A stretch of DNA of 64,000 nucleotides from Bryobacter sp. (GTDB taxonomy: Bacteria; Acidobacteriota; Terriglobia; Bryobacterales; Bryobacteraceae), in the NCBI GenBank assembly GCA_022843625.1, contig JALHNH010000034.1, forward strand, positions 1 to 64,000, written 5' to 3'. The notes beneath the pieces were generated by a model. It ran no database searches and was not told where the DNA came from. It saw only the letters and a list, made by a program, of their open reading frames with translations. The position numbers and the translations under genes were made by a program. Shown here one piece after another: positions 34,653-43,836 of the stretch; positions within the stretch are counted from its first letter, which is position 1; each line of letters starts with the position of its first letter.

Positions 34653-36806
34653 CTACCGGACCGCCGCAGCCCAGTTCAGGCGGATCGTGATCGGCGAGCC
34701 GGGCTGATCCACAAAACGATTCACCAGGAACCGGCCGTCCGGGAAGATGCTGTAAGGGTAGCGAACTGCTGAGTAGGAAAAGGCCTTGGCCTCGAACAGC
34801 GGCACGGGCTTGGCCGCCTTTAGGCCTTGTTCGCCGACCTCCAAGCGGACGCTCATCATCATCCCGTTCGGCGCAAGATAGGACAGTTCGTAACCGTTTC
34901 GCGACTGCCAAAGGGGGAAGGCCCCCCCATCGATGGAAACCGTCCAGCGCCGGTCAGAAACACGTTCGCCGTCCCAAGCCTTGACATAAATCTCGTCGCG
35001 CCCGGAATCGTCCGAGGTGTAAGCGATGAGCTTCTCGTCGCCCGAAAGCCGCGCCTGGCGTTGGTTACCCGGCTCGACAGCAATCGGAACGCGCTGTTGA
35101 CTGGCGAGTTCCAACATCCAGACATCGAAGCCGTCACTTTCACCCCCACGCAATGTGAGCAGGTGCTTTTCGTCTCTGGTGATCTGCTGCGGGAAGTCGC
35201 CGCTTCGGCTGCTCAGAATGAACTCGCCCGCTCTCCCGTTGCGGAGGTCGAAGGTCCGCATGCCTGGACGCGATTTCTCGGCGATGGAGAAAATCAACCG
35301 ACCGCTGTCCGGAAACCAGGCTGGGTTCAAGTTGTTTGCCGGCTCGTTAGAGACCCGAACCACGGCTTGACGTTCCAGGTCGTGAAGAAAGACATCGCTT
35401 GTGCCGAGCGTTGGATCCCGGCGCTCGAATGCGAAATAGCGTCCATCGGGCGAGAGCTGGAGGTCGCCGAAGTCACCCGGGCCGGCCGGGTTCGCAAGCA
35501 CGCGGCCATCGCGAGCAAGCACCACCGGCGACGTCTGGTTTGCCACACCTTTGAAAAACACCAATGCCCGATCGCTCACGGCATGAAATGGACTTCCGGT
35601 GGAAGAAGGGAACGGCAGTCCCGAAGCGAGTTCCGCCGGTTTCCCTGTGATGTTACCGGACGACACATCGAACGATTGGGCGAGTAGCGCTCCGCGCGAA
35701 ATATAGAGCAGTCGCGCGTTCCTGCCCGTATCATCAAGGGCGAGAGATGGGCTGGAGATCGCATCGGTACCCGCAAGCTGCCGCGGCGGCACGCCGTCGA
35801 GGTTGCGGAGCCAGATCCCGGATGCGCCGGGTTGCTCCGCTCCGGAGTAGTAGAGGAAGCTGTATCCATCCGGAAGGAACGTCGGCCAACGGTGGACGAA
35901 TTCTCGACGGCCCGTGTCCAGGCTGCCTACGGGACGAACCTCGCCACCTTCGGCGGGGACGCGAAGCAGTGGTCCGGAGGTACTGGCGGCGAACAGGATG
36001 ATATTCCGTGATCCCCAGGAGCCGCCACGGGCGAGCGGGGCATCGCAGATCACCTGGACATTCCCGTCCGACACGCGGATGCGCTTGAGCCGCCGCTGGG
36101 AAAAGAAAGCGATCTGCCGGCCCTCCGGCGACCAGAATGGGAAGCTCGCATCCTCGGTCCCTGGCAGCGCACGCAACGCCGAGGAATCGAGTGCTCGTAG
36201 CCATAACCGGCGGACGCCCTGCCTATCCACCGCCGGAATAACAATCGAACGCGAATCCGGCGCCAGCGTCCCAATGCCGGCATCAAGATCCAAGCGCAGA
36301 GTGTCCGGAAGGACGATGGCGAACTCGAGAAGCTCCACTGGCCTTACGCTGCTGGTACTGCGGCTCAGCCAGAGTGTGGCTGCGAGCAGCAGTGCCCCAC
36401 TCAGGACCCACACCGCCCTCTTTGGCCAGTTGGGTGATTCCACTGCCGGTCTTGATTCCTCCACGGCTTCCGGGGTACGGAACCGAGGCACATACGAGCC
36501 TGGCACAATCTCGATACGCACGGGGTCTTGTTGCCCTTCGCCCGCATAGTAGGCTGCTAGCGATACGCGCAGGCGATGGGCCTGGGACCGGACGATGTTG
36601 TCGATACGAGGATCGAAGTTGCTGCCGCGCTCGAAGACCTCGACACCGATGTTGTACTCCTTAATGGCGTCATCGTTGCCGTCGAGCGTGTGCCTGGCAA
36701 CGTAGCGGAGAAAACCGCTGAGCTTCGGCGACCTCCGGAACGATGGAGAGTCGAGAACCTTCTCCAGTTCTGCCTGCGCAAGATCTAGTGGGACAGTCGG
36801 CAACAT
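34653..36806 (-). CDS. Membrane-anchored PD40/TolB-like propeller protein
   Basis: A protein of about 717 residues. The N-terminal 110 residues (FRRSPKLSGFLRYV..., KEYNIGVEVFERG, FDPRIDNIVRSQAHRLRVSL, VRIEIVPGSYVPRF) form a domain I know only as an unnamed head shared by many Acidobacteriota proteins. A membrane helix (about 135-155) is followed by a WD40-like PD40 propeller (PDSRSIVIPAVDRQG, PDSGRLIFSIAEK, SPDGRYFAFER). The role is unknown; a signal-receiving or regulator function is plausible. The longer start at 36863 lacks a ribosome site. It lies downstream of, and opposite to, the TIM-barrel pair. Confidence 0.8.
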   Translation of the reverse strand: MLPTVPLDLAQAELEKVLDSPSFRRSPKLSGFLRYVARHTLDGNDDAIKEYNIGVEVFERGSNFDPRIDNIVRSQAHRLRVSLAAYYAGEGQQDPVRIEIVPGSYVPRFRTPEAVEESRPAVESPNWPKRAVWVLSGALLLAATLWLSRSTSSVRPVELLEFAIVLPDTLRLDLDAGIGTLAPDSRSIVIPAVDRQGVRRLWLRALDSSALRALPGTEDASFPFWSPEGRQIAFFSQRRLKRIRVSDGNVQVICDAPLARGGSWGSRNIILFAASTSGPLLRVPAEGGEVRPVGSLDTGRREFVHRWPTFLPDGYSFLYYSGAEQPGASGIWLRNLDGVPPRQLAGTDAISSPSLALDDTGRNARLLYISRGALLAQSFDVSSGNITGKPAELASGLPFPSSTGSPFHAVSDRALVFFKGVANQTSPVVLARDGRVLANPAGPGDFGDLQLSPDGRYFAFERRDPTLGTSDVFLHDLERQAVVRVSNEPANNLNPAWFPDSGRLIFSIAEKSRPGMRTFDLRNGRAGEFILSSRSGDFPQQITRDEKHLLTLRGGESDGFDVWMLELASQQRVPIAVEPGNQRQARLSGDEKLIAYTSDDSGRDEIYVKAWDGERVSDRRWTVSIDGGAFPLWQSRNGYELSYLAPNGMMMSVRLEVGEQGLKAAKPVPLFEAKAFSYSAVRYPYSIFPDGRFLVNRFVDQPGSPITIRLNWAAAVR

Positions 36807-37079
36807 GGTCGGACTCTCAATTATATTCTCCGGTCCCGAACCCCGTAACTTTTCTCGCGTCATCCAAGGACACCAGGAATTGCCAGGCGGCCATTCAGAA
36901 CGGCATGGGCATCGGCAGCATGGATCACGGTCGTTTGTCTCTTTGGTCCTGTTGATGGTGGGCGCTCTGCCGTCGACAGAAATCTATCAGCTTCTATCGC
37001 ATGATGCCTTCGGCTGGTCGAGGAAGCAGGCCAGGACCAAGCCGCCGTAAACCGGCGACTGCCTGCCATGAGAAACCAC
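36807..37079. other. Intergenic region upstream of the PD40 gene
   Basis: About 270 bp with no gene I can support. It is the upstream region of the PD40 gene, and its right end merges into the cytochrome remnant (traces down to about 37060). No clear promoter was seen. Confidence 0.4.
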
Positions 37080-37314
37080 TCACGGCTTGGCCGGAAGACC
37101 TTCAGGAATCCAGTCGGACGAGCTAAAGAGTTCGCTCAATTCTGAATTGCTAAAGGAGAGATAGTTCGTTGGAATTCGCAAAGTGCCTTGTGGAGGTGCA
37201 GGGGCCTTCTGTCCCAGGGATGGCGCTGGATTGGTTGGAGAAGCTTTGTTAGCAGACGCAAAGAGTAAAGCAGTGCAGGAGAACAGAAAGAATGCGATTC
37301 ACAGTGGGAACCAT
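37080..37314 (-). pseudogene. Decayed copy of the cytochrome c lipoprotein gene
   Basis: The ATG at 37314 and the first 12-13 codons are identical to those of the cytochrome gene at 26012. After a net 26-nt loss the frame shifts. In the new frame PTNPAPSLGQKAPAPPQGT and DWIPEGLPAKP clearly resemble the intact copy, but a TGA at 37080-37082 ends it just before a VVSHGR match, and the haem-binding CxxCH regions are missing. It therefore cannot make a cytochrome. It lies just downstream of the FAD gene that ends at 37363. Confidence 0.75.
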
Positions 37315-37342
37315 GCTATCAAGCAAGCGCTTTGAGACGGGC
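37277..37342. repeat. 66-bp direct repeat, right copy
   Basis: Identical to 25975-26040 in the same orientation. Together the two copies bracket the block carrying the receptor, sialidase-like and TIM-barrel genes. Outside the 66 bp the alignment falls to moderate similarity. Confidence 0.9.
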
Positions 37343-37362
37343 AGGCGGGCGCATTATTGGAA

Positions 37363-38934
37363 TCATTTTTGTATCGAAGTGTTTGCGGCGTAGGGATCGA
37401 TCTTGATCTTCAGCTTGGCCGGAAGCGGTGCAGGGTCAATCGAGGCCACATCGATCCGTTGGGATTGCGCCTCGGCTGCGGCGAGGCCGGCGATCTGGCC
37501 CAGGGTCATCCATACCGGTTCCATGCGCAGTACGGACATTGCCACGTGTGTACAGGACAGAGCAACCGGCACCAGCAGATTGTCGACCCGCCTGGGCAAC
37601 ATTGCGCCGTATGGCACTTGCCCGGGCTGTGCAGGGCCGAAGGCTTTTTTCGGGTACCACAACACGCCTTCCATAAAACCATCGACAGCGAAGCGGCGAT
37701 CGTGGCAGGGATGGACATCGAATGAGTGCTCGCCAATGGCGATGGGCTGACTCACGCGTGGCGTGCGGCCGGTTTTGGGGTCGACGGTGAAGTTGTGCTG
37801 TGTTACCAGGGCGCGGCCTTCGATGCGCCTGCCCTGCCGAACGTAGATCTGCCAGGGCCAATGGCCGGAATCCTTGAACTCCTGCTTGTGTAGTCCGATC
37901 GGTGCGAGGTTGTCGCGAATCGCCGAAGGGACTCGAGGGTCATGCTGGAGGAACCAGATGAGGCCGTGGATATGGTCGACGTGGAATTGGGCGAGACGTG
38001 CGCGATGGTGACGGCTGGCTTCGGGCCAGGTCCAACTGGCGCCTGGCAAGTTGGTGCTGGTGAGCCCCTCGATATTGCCATTCATTTGAAACTTGCGATG
38101 AGGTAATTGGGTGCCTCGACCGAAGCGTGTGACGCGGCCGCTGGCGAAGTCGTCGAGGATCGGAAGATAGTCGGGAAGATGCAAATCGTAGGTGTAAGGC
38201 TTTTCAATTGACACCTTTTGCGCTGGATCGTCGGTAAAGATGGAACGAGCACAAAAGGCCTGAATGGCAGGTGAGGCTTCTCCGCTGTCTGGCGTTAAGA
38301 TCTGTTGCCCTGTGCGCCAGTTCATGTAGTGGATGCCAGCGAAGCGCTCGCCATGCTCGGCGCGGCTCTCGCGACCCACACGGTAGGGCACCTTAGCGAC
38401 GGCGGCGAGATCGCCTTCGTAGGTGCCATCGATGAACGTACGGGCAGTGATGGTGAGTTTGTTGTTATCGGGCGCGTCGAGTTCCACGCTGGTGATGCGA
38501 CGGCCAGTGAGTTTGGCGCTGGAGAGGTGATGGCCGGGAAGCCAACGCAAACTCTTTTCGCCTTGGAGCATTTGGTCAAATGCGGCTTCTGCCACCGAGG
38601 GCTCGTAGAACCAGCCGTCCTTTGTGCGGGCATACTCTTCGGGCTGGTTGGCGAGCGTGCGCTGGTAGTGAGTACGAACCAAAGCAATGAACTCAGCCAC
38701 CTGACCGCCGAACAAATCTGTTCGCACGGCATCGGTGGTGGAGAGTCCGCTGGCGGCCATGCCACCGAGATGGCGTTGGGGACAAGCCAGGATGACACGC
38801 AGACCACGGCGAGCGGCCTCTACAGCGGCGGTAACGCCTCCGGGCGTAGAGCCGTAGACGAAGACATCGCAGGCAGTGGGTGGAGCGGCCGCCAATGCGG
38901 CCATGCTGGTGGCGAAGAATTCTCTGCGAATCAT
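37363..38934 (-). CDS. Exported FAD-dependent oxidoreductase
   Basis: A 523-aa FAD_oxidored-family protein. The N-terminus MIRREFFATSMAALAAAPPTA is a Tat-like signal. The dinucleotide site is DVFVYGSTPGGVTAAVEAA with HLGGMAASGLSTTD, then IDGTYEGDLAAVAKVPYR and a late LGQIAGLAAAEA. It is a distant paralog of the protein at 23208. Its ATG overlaps the stop of the upstream SIS gene by 4 nt, making it the last gene of the long minus-strand operon. The reaction is unknown; sugar or polyol oxidation fits the neighbours. Confidence 0.87.
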   Translation of the reverse strand: MIRREFFATSMAALAAAPPTACDVFVYGSTPGGVTAAVEAARRGLRVILACPQRHLGGMAASGLSTTDAVRTDLFGGQVAEFIALVRTHYQRTLANQPEEYARTKDGWFYEPSVAEAAFDQMLQGEKSLRWLPGHHLSSAKLTGRRITSVELDAPDNNKLTITARTFIDGTYEGDLAAVAKVPYRVGRESRAEHGERFAGIHYMNWRTGQQILTPDSGEASPAIQAFCARSIFTDDPAQKVSIEKPYTYDLHLPDYLPILDDFASGRVTRFGRGTQLPHRKFQMNGNIEGLTSTNLPGASWTWPEASRHHRARLAQFHVDHIHGLIWFLQHDPRVPSAIRDNLAPIGLHKQEFKDSGHWPWQIYVRQGRRIEGRALVTQHNFTVDPKTGRTPRVSQPIAIGEHSFDVHPCHDRRFAVDGFMEGVLWYPKKAFGPAQPGQVPYGAMLPRRVDNLLVPVALSCTHVAMSVLRMEPVWMTLGQIAGLAAAEAQSQRIDVASIDPAPLPAKLKIKIDPYAANTSIQK

Positions 38935-39482
38935 GTCAACTCCTTTTCGATTTCATCCATCAGGCAGTGTAAGAGAAACTGATGGGCTTCCTGAATCCTT
39001 GCCGTATCGTGGTGAGGAACAACGAGGGCATGAGTGGCAAGGTAGATTGCGGCACCACCATCGCGGCCGAGAAAGGCCAGTGAGGCAATGCCGAGAGATT
39101 TTGCGGATTCGAGCGCTCGGAGAATGTTCGGTGATTGGCCGCTGGTGGTGAAGACGACCAGCAGGTCGCCGCGTTGGCCTATAGCTTCGATTTGACGGGC
39201 AAAAACGTCTTCGAAGCGATAGTCGTTACCGATGCAGGTGAGGACAGCGCCGTCAGAGTTGAGGGAGATCGCCGCCAGGGCGCGACGATCTTGCTTGTAG
39301 CGCCCGGCGAGTTCTCCGGCGAGATGTTGCGCTTCGCAGGCACTGCCGCCGTTGCCACAGATGAGGAGCTTGTGGCCGGTGCGCAAGGTGGAGGAGGCAA
39401 GTTTTGCGGCGTGTTGAAGGCCGTCACTCAGCTCGTTGAGTCGAGAGAAGACGGAGAGGGCTTGGGAAAGTGCTTCGGTCAT
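38931..39482 (-). CDS. gmhA: SIS-domain phosphosugar isomerase, GmhA-like
   Basis: A 183-aa cytoplasmic SIS protein close to sedoheptulose-7-phosphate isomerase GmhA. CGNGGSACEAQHLAGEL is the typical active-site helix, with His and Glu residues, TTSGQSPNIL binds phosphate, and the C-terminal IQEAHQFLLHCLMDEIE carries the Gln/His that complete the metal site. GmhA normally begins LPS heptose synthesis, but inside this sugar-use operon it may isomerise another phosphosugar. It overlaps both neighbours by 4 nt. Confidence 0.85.
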   Translation of the reverse strand: MTEALSQALSVFSRLNELSDGLQHAAKLASSTLRTGHKLLICGNGGSACEAQHLAGELAGRYKQDRRALAAISLNSDGAVLTCIGNDYRFEDVFARQIEAIGQRGDLLVVFTTSGQSPNILRALESAKSLGIASLAFLGRDGGAAIYLATHALVVPHHDTARIQEAHQFLLHCLMDEIEKELT

Positions 39483-40654
39483 ATGGTCTTTCGGAGTGCA
39501 AGTCTCAGGATGATTGCTGCTATCGGATGGAGTAGCGCGGCGAGGCAGAACGCTGCAGGGTATCCGAAGGTCTGAATCACGAAACCGAGAATCTGGGCGA
39601 AGAAGGCACCGGCGAGGCTACCAGCCATGCCCATCATGCCAAAAACGGTCGCCGTGGAGTGATTCGGAATGACATCTGCGCACAATGCCGCAGTAGTGGT
39701 GGCCCAGGCTTGGGTGAGCATTGCGACAAAACAGGTAACCGCGATCGCAGTGGCAGCGGTGGGGGCAAGGCCGACGAGCGCGCCGAGCGGCGCAAGGATG
39801 CCGACAGCGCTCAGGATGAAGAGGCGGGCACGCGGTGGATGGATGCCTCGGCGAACCAGCCAGTCGGACAATGCACCGCCGCCCAAATGGCCGAGGTCAG
39901 CGAAGAGAAAAGGAATCCAACCGTAGAAGCCGATTTCGGCAAGACTGAGATGGCGTTCGCGCTGGAGATAGTCTGGCAGCCAGAAGATGTAGAAATACCA
40001 GACAGGGTCGCTGAAGAATCGGGGCAGGACAAGTCCCCAGACCTGGCGCTGTTTGATGAGATCCCGCCAGTTTGCGCTGGATACCGGAGTGTCTTGCGCA
40101 GGGGCCTTGGGTTTATAGGTGATCCACCAAAGCGGTAGCCAGAGCAGGCCAAGCGCGCCGGGGATGAGGAAAGCGTATTGCCATCCGAACTTCAAGGTGA
40201 TCCAGGCGATGAGAGGCGGGGCGGCGATGGCACCGATCGTGCTGCCAGAGGAGAAGATGCCCGAAGCGATGCCTCGATGTCTTGGGGGGAACCATTCGCC
40301 ACAGACTTTGACACCGGCGGGATAAACGCAGGGTTCGCCGATGCCGAGGAGAAAGCGGAAGGCGCCGAGAGAGAAGGCACTGCGCGCAAAGGCCGTTAGC
40401 ATGGTGGCGACAGACCACCAGCCGAGGGCAAGGCTCAGGCCGAGCCGCACTCCGAGCCGGTCCATCAATCGACCACCGAGCGCGTACATGACGGTGTACG
40501 GCACCAGGAAGGCAGTGACGATGTTGGCGTAGTCTTGCTCGGAGAGGTGGAATTCCTTGCGTAGCAGTGGGCTCAGGATCGAGAGCGTCTGCCGGTCGAT
40601 GTAGTTGATCGTGGTAGCGGCGCAGAGCAATGCGATGATGAGCCACGACCTCAT
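39479..40654 (-). CDS. MFS transporter, sugar-acid type
   Basis: A 391-aa inner-membrane transporter with about 12 helices, similar to the anion:cation symporter group (hexuronate/glucarate/phthalate transporters). The first helix ends in INYIDRQTLSIL, a signature of the group, and the loop 2-3 motif GGRLMDRLGVR is present. GIGEPCVYPAGVKVCGEWFPPRHRG matches the conserved helix-4 region of ExuT-like proteins. The most likely cargo is a hexuronate or aldonate released by the operon's enzymes. Coupled by 4-nt overlaps to both neighbours. Confidence 0.88.
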   Translation of the reverse strand: MRSWLIIALLCAATTINYIDRQTLSILSPLLRKEFHLSEQDYANIVTAFLVPYTVMYALGGRLMDRLGVRLGLSLALGWWSVATMLTAFARSAFSLGAFRFLLGIGEPCVYPAGVKVCGEWFPPRHRGIASGIFSSGSTIGAIAAPPLIAWITLKFGWQYAFLIPGALGLLWLPLWWITYKPKAPAQDTPVSSANWRDLIKQRQVWGLVLPRFFSDPVWYFYIFWLPDYLQRERHLSLAEIGFYGWIPFLFADLGHLGGGALSDWLVRRGIHPPRARLFILSAVGILAPLGALVGLAPTAATAIAVTCFVAMLTQAWATTTAALCADVIPNHSTATVFGMMGMAGSLAGAFFAQILGFVIQTFGYPAAFCLAALLHPIAAIILRLALRKTI

Positions 40655-41424
40655 TCGGGCGGCGCCTGACGTTTGTAGGTTTCGTAGCTATAGGCGCCCA
40701 CGGCTGAGGCGCCGCCATCGATGGTGAAGGTCTGCCCGGTGATGTACTGAGCAGCAGGTGAAACTAGAAATGCGATCAACTCGGCGACTTCTGCAGGCTC
40801 AGCCAGCCGATTCAGCGGAATGCTGCGGCTGCGTTCGGCGTATTTCGGTCCTTCGAGAACCTTGCGCAGTTGCTCGGTTGCAACTGGGCCAGGAGCGACG
40901 GTATTGACGCGGATTTTGTGCGGAGCGAGTTCCACGGCCAGGACCCGTGAATACGATGCAACTGCTCCTTTGGCGGCGGCGTAGGCACCGGTACCATACA
41001 TGGCCATTGAAGCGGCGATGGAACCGATGTTGATGATGGCACCGCCTTGATTCTGCGCGACCATTGCGCGCGCAGCGGCCTGGCTGCAGCGGAAGGACGC
41101 TGTAACGTGCAGATCGAAGAAACGCTGCCAGGTAGCGAGATCAATCTCCAGCAGGGGGGCCATTTGGGCAACTCCGGCAGAATTGACCAGAGCGTCGAGA
41201 CGACCAAAAGTATCGAGGGCGGTTTTCACGAGCAATTCCGGAGTTCCGTCGTCGCGCAGATCGGCGACGACCGCAGTGCTGCCCGAGAGTTGCGCGGACA
41301 TAGCTTGCAAGTCTTCCGTAGAGCGCCCGTTGAGCACGAGCCCGAAGCCCGCCTTGTGCAGATGCTCAGCAGTAGCGCGACCGATGCCACGCGCTGCGCC
41401 TGTGATGATGGCGACCGGTTTCAT
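40651..41424 (-). CDS. Short-chain dehydrogenase/reductase
   Basis: A 257-aa classical SDR. The Rossmann start is TGAARGIGRATAEHL, the NAG motif NSAGVAQ, the catalytic Ser lies in IGSIAAS, and the YxxxK pair in YAAAKGAV. The end FLVSPAAQYITGQTFTIDGGASAVGAY is typical of sugar and steroid dehydrogenases. It uses NAD(P)H and probably oxidises or reduces a sugar-derived ketone or alcohol. It overlaps both neighbours in the operon by 4 nt. Confidence 0.9.
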   Translation of the reverse strand: MKPVAIITGAARGIGRATAEHLHKAGFGLVLNGRSTEDLQAMSAQLSGSTAVVADLRDDGTPELLVKTALDTFGRLDALVNSAGVAQMAPLLEIDLATWQRFFDLHVTASFRCSQAAARAMVAQNQGGAIINIGSIAASMAMYGTGAYAAAKGAVASYSRVLAVELAPHKIRVNTVAPGPVATEQLRKVLEGPKYAERSRSIPLNRLAEPAEVAELIAFLVSPAAQYITGQTFTIDGGASAVGAYSYETYKRQAPPE

Positions 41425-42458
41425 GCACGGGCTCCTGCCGAGGCAGCATAACAGGCTTCGACAATGCGTACGTCTTCCCGCCCCTGTTCGCCACTTACTT
41501 CCGGATCGCGATCGGCGAGTAGCGCTTCGCAGAACCTTCGGTGCTGATTGTAGGGATTTGCGGCGTCATCCCACTCGGGCGCGAGGGCATTCTCGAAGCG
41601 CTCGAAGGAGCCGTCGCCTTTGAGCTTGAGATACTCACCATCGAAGGCACCCGTCTCTGCCGTGAATTCGACGACGTTGTTGTCGCGATAGTGAATGGAC
41701 CCCTTCGTGCCGAGCAACGAAACGTGCTCTTCCAGGCAACACCAGGATGTTTGAATCTCGCCGAGGCTGCCGCCCGAGAGCCGGTACTGCGCCAGCATCA
41801 AATCGTCGCCTTCCAGATGCGGACAGGCAAAGTTGGTAGCCATGGCCTGAACTTGTGCGACGTCCTGATCAAGAAGCCAGCGCATGAGGTGCTGATAGTG
41901 CACGGCGAGTTGGATGAAGGATCCGCCGCCGGTGCGCTCTTTGGAGGCACGCCAGTTGCGGTCGGTGCCGCCCCAATTCAAGCCGCCGCGATGGGCGAGG
42001 CGAGCGCTGAACAGAGCCACCTTGCCCAGGCGGTCTTCTTCGACCAGGCGTTTGATATCGCGAAACAGAGGATGGTCGAGCAGATTCATGTAAACGCCCA
42101 GCTTGCGGCCAGACCCGGAGTGCGCTGCAAGGATGGCGTCGCATTCGTCAGCAGTGCGTGCCATCGGCTTCTGGAGGAGTACGTGCTTACCGGCATTGAG
42201 TGCCGCAACAGCGTGTTCTGCGTGGAGATGGTTCGGCGTGGAGATGACCACCGCATCGACCTCCGGCCCGAGCACATCGCTGAATTCGCACGAGGACAAA
42301 GGACAGGCCAGTTCCCGTGCGGCGTTCTGGGCTTCCTCGATATTGGCATCTACGCAGGCAGTTACTTGCACATCGGCCAGATGCGCGTCGGTGCGGCGAT
42401 AGCGTTTGACAACGCCGCCGCATCCGGCCAGGGCGATTCTCAATTTTCGATTGGACAC
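41421..42458 (-). CDS. Gfo/Idh/MocA-family oxidoreductase
   Basis: A 345-aa NAD(P)-dependent oxidoreductase. An N-terminal Rossmann fold (LRIALAGCGGVVKRYRR, STPNHLHAEHAVAALNAGKHVLLQKPMA, with the EKP-like lysine) precedes the C-terminal alpha/beta domain. Such enzymes oxidise sugars, inositols and glycosides, sometimes at C3. The start is GTG with AAGGAG 13 nt upstream. A 97-bp gap separates it from the FAD gene before it, the widest gap in the operon, so an internal promoter here is possible. Confidence 0.9.
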   Translation of the reverse strand: MSNRKLRIALAGCGGVVKRYRRTDAHLADVQVTACVDANIEEAQNAARELACPLSSCEFSDVLGPEVDAVVISTPNHLHAEHAVAALNAGKHVLLQKPMARTADECDAILAAHSGSGRKLGVYMNLLDHPLFRDIKRLVEEDRLGKVALFSARLAHRGGLNWGGTDRNWRASKERTGGGSFIQLAVHYQHLMRWLLDQDVAQVQAMATNFACPHLEGDDLMLAQYRLSGGSLGEIQTSWCCLEEHVSLLGTKGSIHYRDNNVVEFTAETGAFDGEYLKLKGDGSFERFENALAPEWDDAANPYNQHRRFCEALLADRDPEVSGEQGREDVRIVEACYAASAGARA

Positions 42459-42555
42459 TTTTGTTGAGCTACTCCTTTAGCGCCTCCCCAGATCGTCGAA
42501 GCGGGCGATAGGAAAGTCGAATGATTCACGAAAGTACTATTTGAGAAGGCGAGGG
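42459..42555 (-). other. 97-bp gap inside the operon
   Basis: The only sizeable gap in the minus-strand operon. It contains the ribosome site AAGGAG for the Gfo/Idh/MocA gene. No strong promoter or terminator hairpin was found by eye. Confidence 0.4.
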
Positions 42556-43833
42556 TCATCGAGCGACCGCCGCATCCGGCGAGAGGATAGCTCCTTGTTC
42601 GCGCAGGCTCTGCTGGAGTATGCTCGTGTCCATTTTGCGTGGGGCGATGCCGCCCCGAGCCGCGATGGCGGCCGCCACACCGGCAGCGTGGCCTGTAGCC
42701 AGCGAGGTGCCCGGGACGCGGGTAGAGCCATGAGCACGGTGTGTGGTGGAGATGGGACGACCGGCGACCAGCAGCCCATCGACGCTCCTGGGCACCAGAC
42801 AACGATAGGGGATCTCGTAAGGATCAGGCGGACTCTCTTTGTGGGGATGAACGCCCACAAAGCCGTTGGTGGGATGAATGTCGATTGGCCAGGCTCCAAG
42901 CGCGATTTTGTCCTCAAAGCTGCGACGCGACCAGATGTCTTCTTCCGTCAGGGTGTAGACGCCTTCGATCTTGCGGCTCTCGCGCACGTGCAAGTCTGTT
43001 GCGCCGGCGAGGATGTAGGAGTCGGCCAGCGCGGGCACCTTTTGACGAAGCACGTTGTAGATGGTGAGCATGTCTTCGCGAGCGTTCTGTTCAAGCCGGG
43101 TGCGCTCTTCCGGATCGAGCGGATTGCCGATGACGCGAGTGGAGTTTATCGAGACTTCGTATTCGTTGAGCCGGATCACCCATGGGCCGCCATAGCGCAT
43201 GCCGGAGCCGTGCATTGCCTTCTGCGCGGCGTCTTCCAGCATTTTCCAATCCCAGCCGCGCGCCACATTGCCGAGGCGAAAGTGATAGGTGATGGCCTGC
43301 AACTCTTCACTCTGCTGCCACCGGGCACCGGAGTAATGGGCGATCTCGGCATCGCCGGTGGCATCCACCACGCAGGAGGCGCTAAAGTGCGCTCGCCCAT
43401 CCATCAGCGCCGCCTCGACGCCAACCACTCTGCTATCTTGCATCAAAACACCTACTACGGGCGCACGATAGAGCGTGACTGCACCGGCATGCGTTAGCAG
43501 TCGATCGATTGCCACCTTCATGTACTCGGGATGGAAGCTGACCACTTCGCCCGGATTGTCGCTGGTGCCCAGCCCGCCGAGATCGCGGAGTTCGTCCAGC
43601 AGCGAGGTGGCGAATCCGCCGACCACGACCTGATTGCTGTCAGCGCAGGAGACCACAGCATCGAGCGTATGAATCATGCCTGCTACCGGAGTGCCGCCAG
43701 CGAAACCGAGGCGTTCCAGCAAGAGCGTCCGAGCGCCGGCTTTGGCCGCTCCCCAGGCTGCGGCGCTACCGGCGCATCCCGCGCCACAAACGATGACGTC
43801 ATAGATCTGTCCATCCAACCGGCTTCTCTGCAT
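42556..43833 (-). CDS. FAD-dependent oxidoreductase, cytoplasmic
   Basis: A 425-aa FAD_oxidored-type protein. The FAD-binding start is YDVIVCGAGCAGSAAAWGAAKAGARTLLLE, followed by FAGGTPVAGMIHTLDAV and a mid-protein VDATGDAEIAHYSGARW. The C-terminal TGHAAGVAAAIAAR completes the FAD site. No signal peptide is visible, in contrast to the two exported relatives in this window. It begins 3 bp after the GH38-like gene and so is likely part of the same transcript. Confidence 0.88.
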   Translation of the reverse strand: MQRSRLDGQIYDVIVCGAGCAGSAAAWGAAKAGARTLLLERLGFAGGTPVAGMIHTLDAVVSCADSNQVVVGGFATSLLDELRDLGGLGTSDNPGEVVSFHPEYMKVAIDRLLTHAGAVTLYRAPVVGVLMQDSRVVGVEAALMDGRAHFSASCVVDATGDAEIAHYSGARWQQSEELQAITYHFRLGNVARGWDWKMLEDAAQKAMHGSGMRYGGPWVIRLNEYEVSINSTRVIGNPLDPEERTRLEQNAREDMLTIYNVLRQKVPALADSYILAGATDLHVRESRKIEGVYTLTEEDIWSRRSFEDKIALGAWPIDIHPTNGFVGVHPHKESPPDPYEIPYRCLVPRSVDGLLVAGRPISTTHRAHGSTRVPGTSLATGHAAGVAAAIAARGGIAPRKMDTSILQQSLREQGAILSPDAAVAR

Positions 43834-43836
43834 AAG

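Noticed and set aside
25975..37342. Block bounded by repeats as an insertion sequence or integron
   Set aside because: No transposase, integrase or terminal inverted repeats; the repeats are parts of a cytochrome gene.
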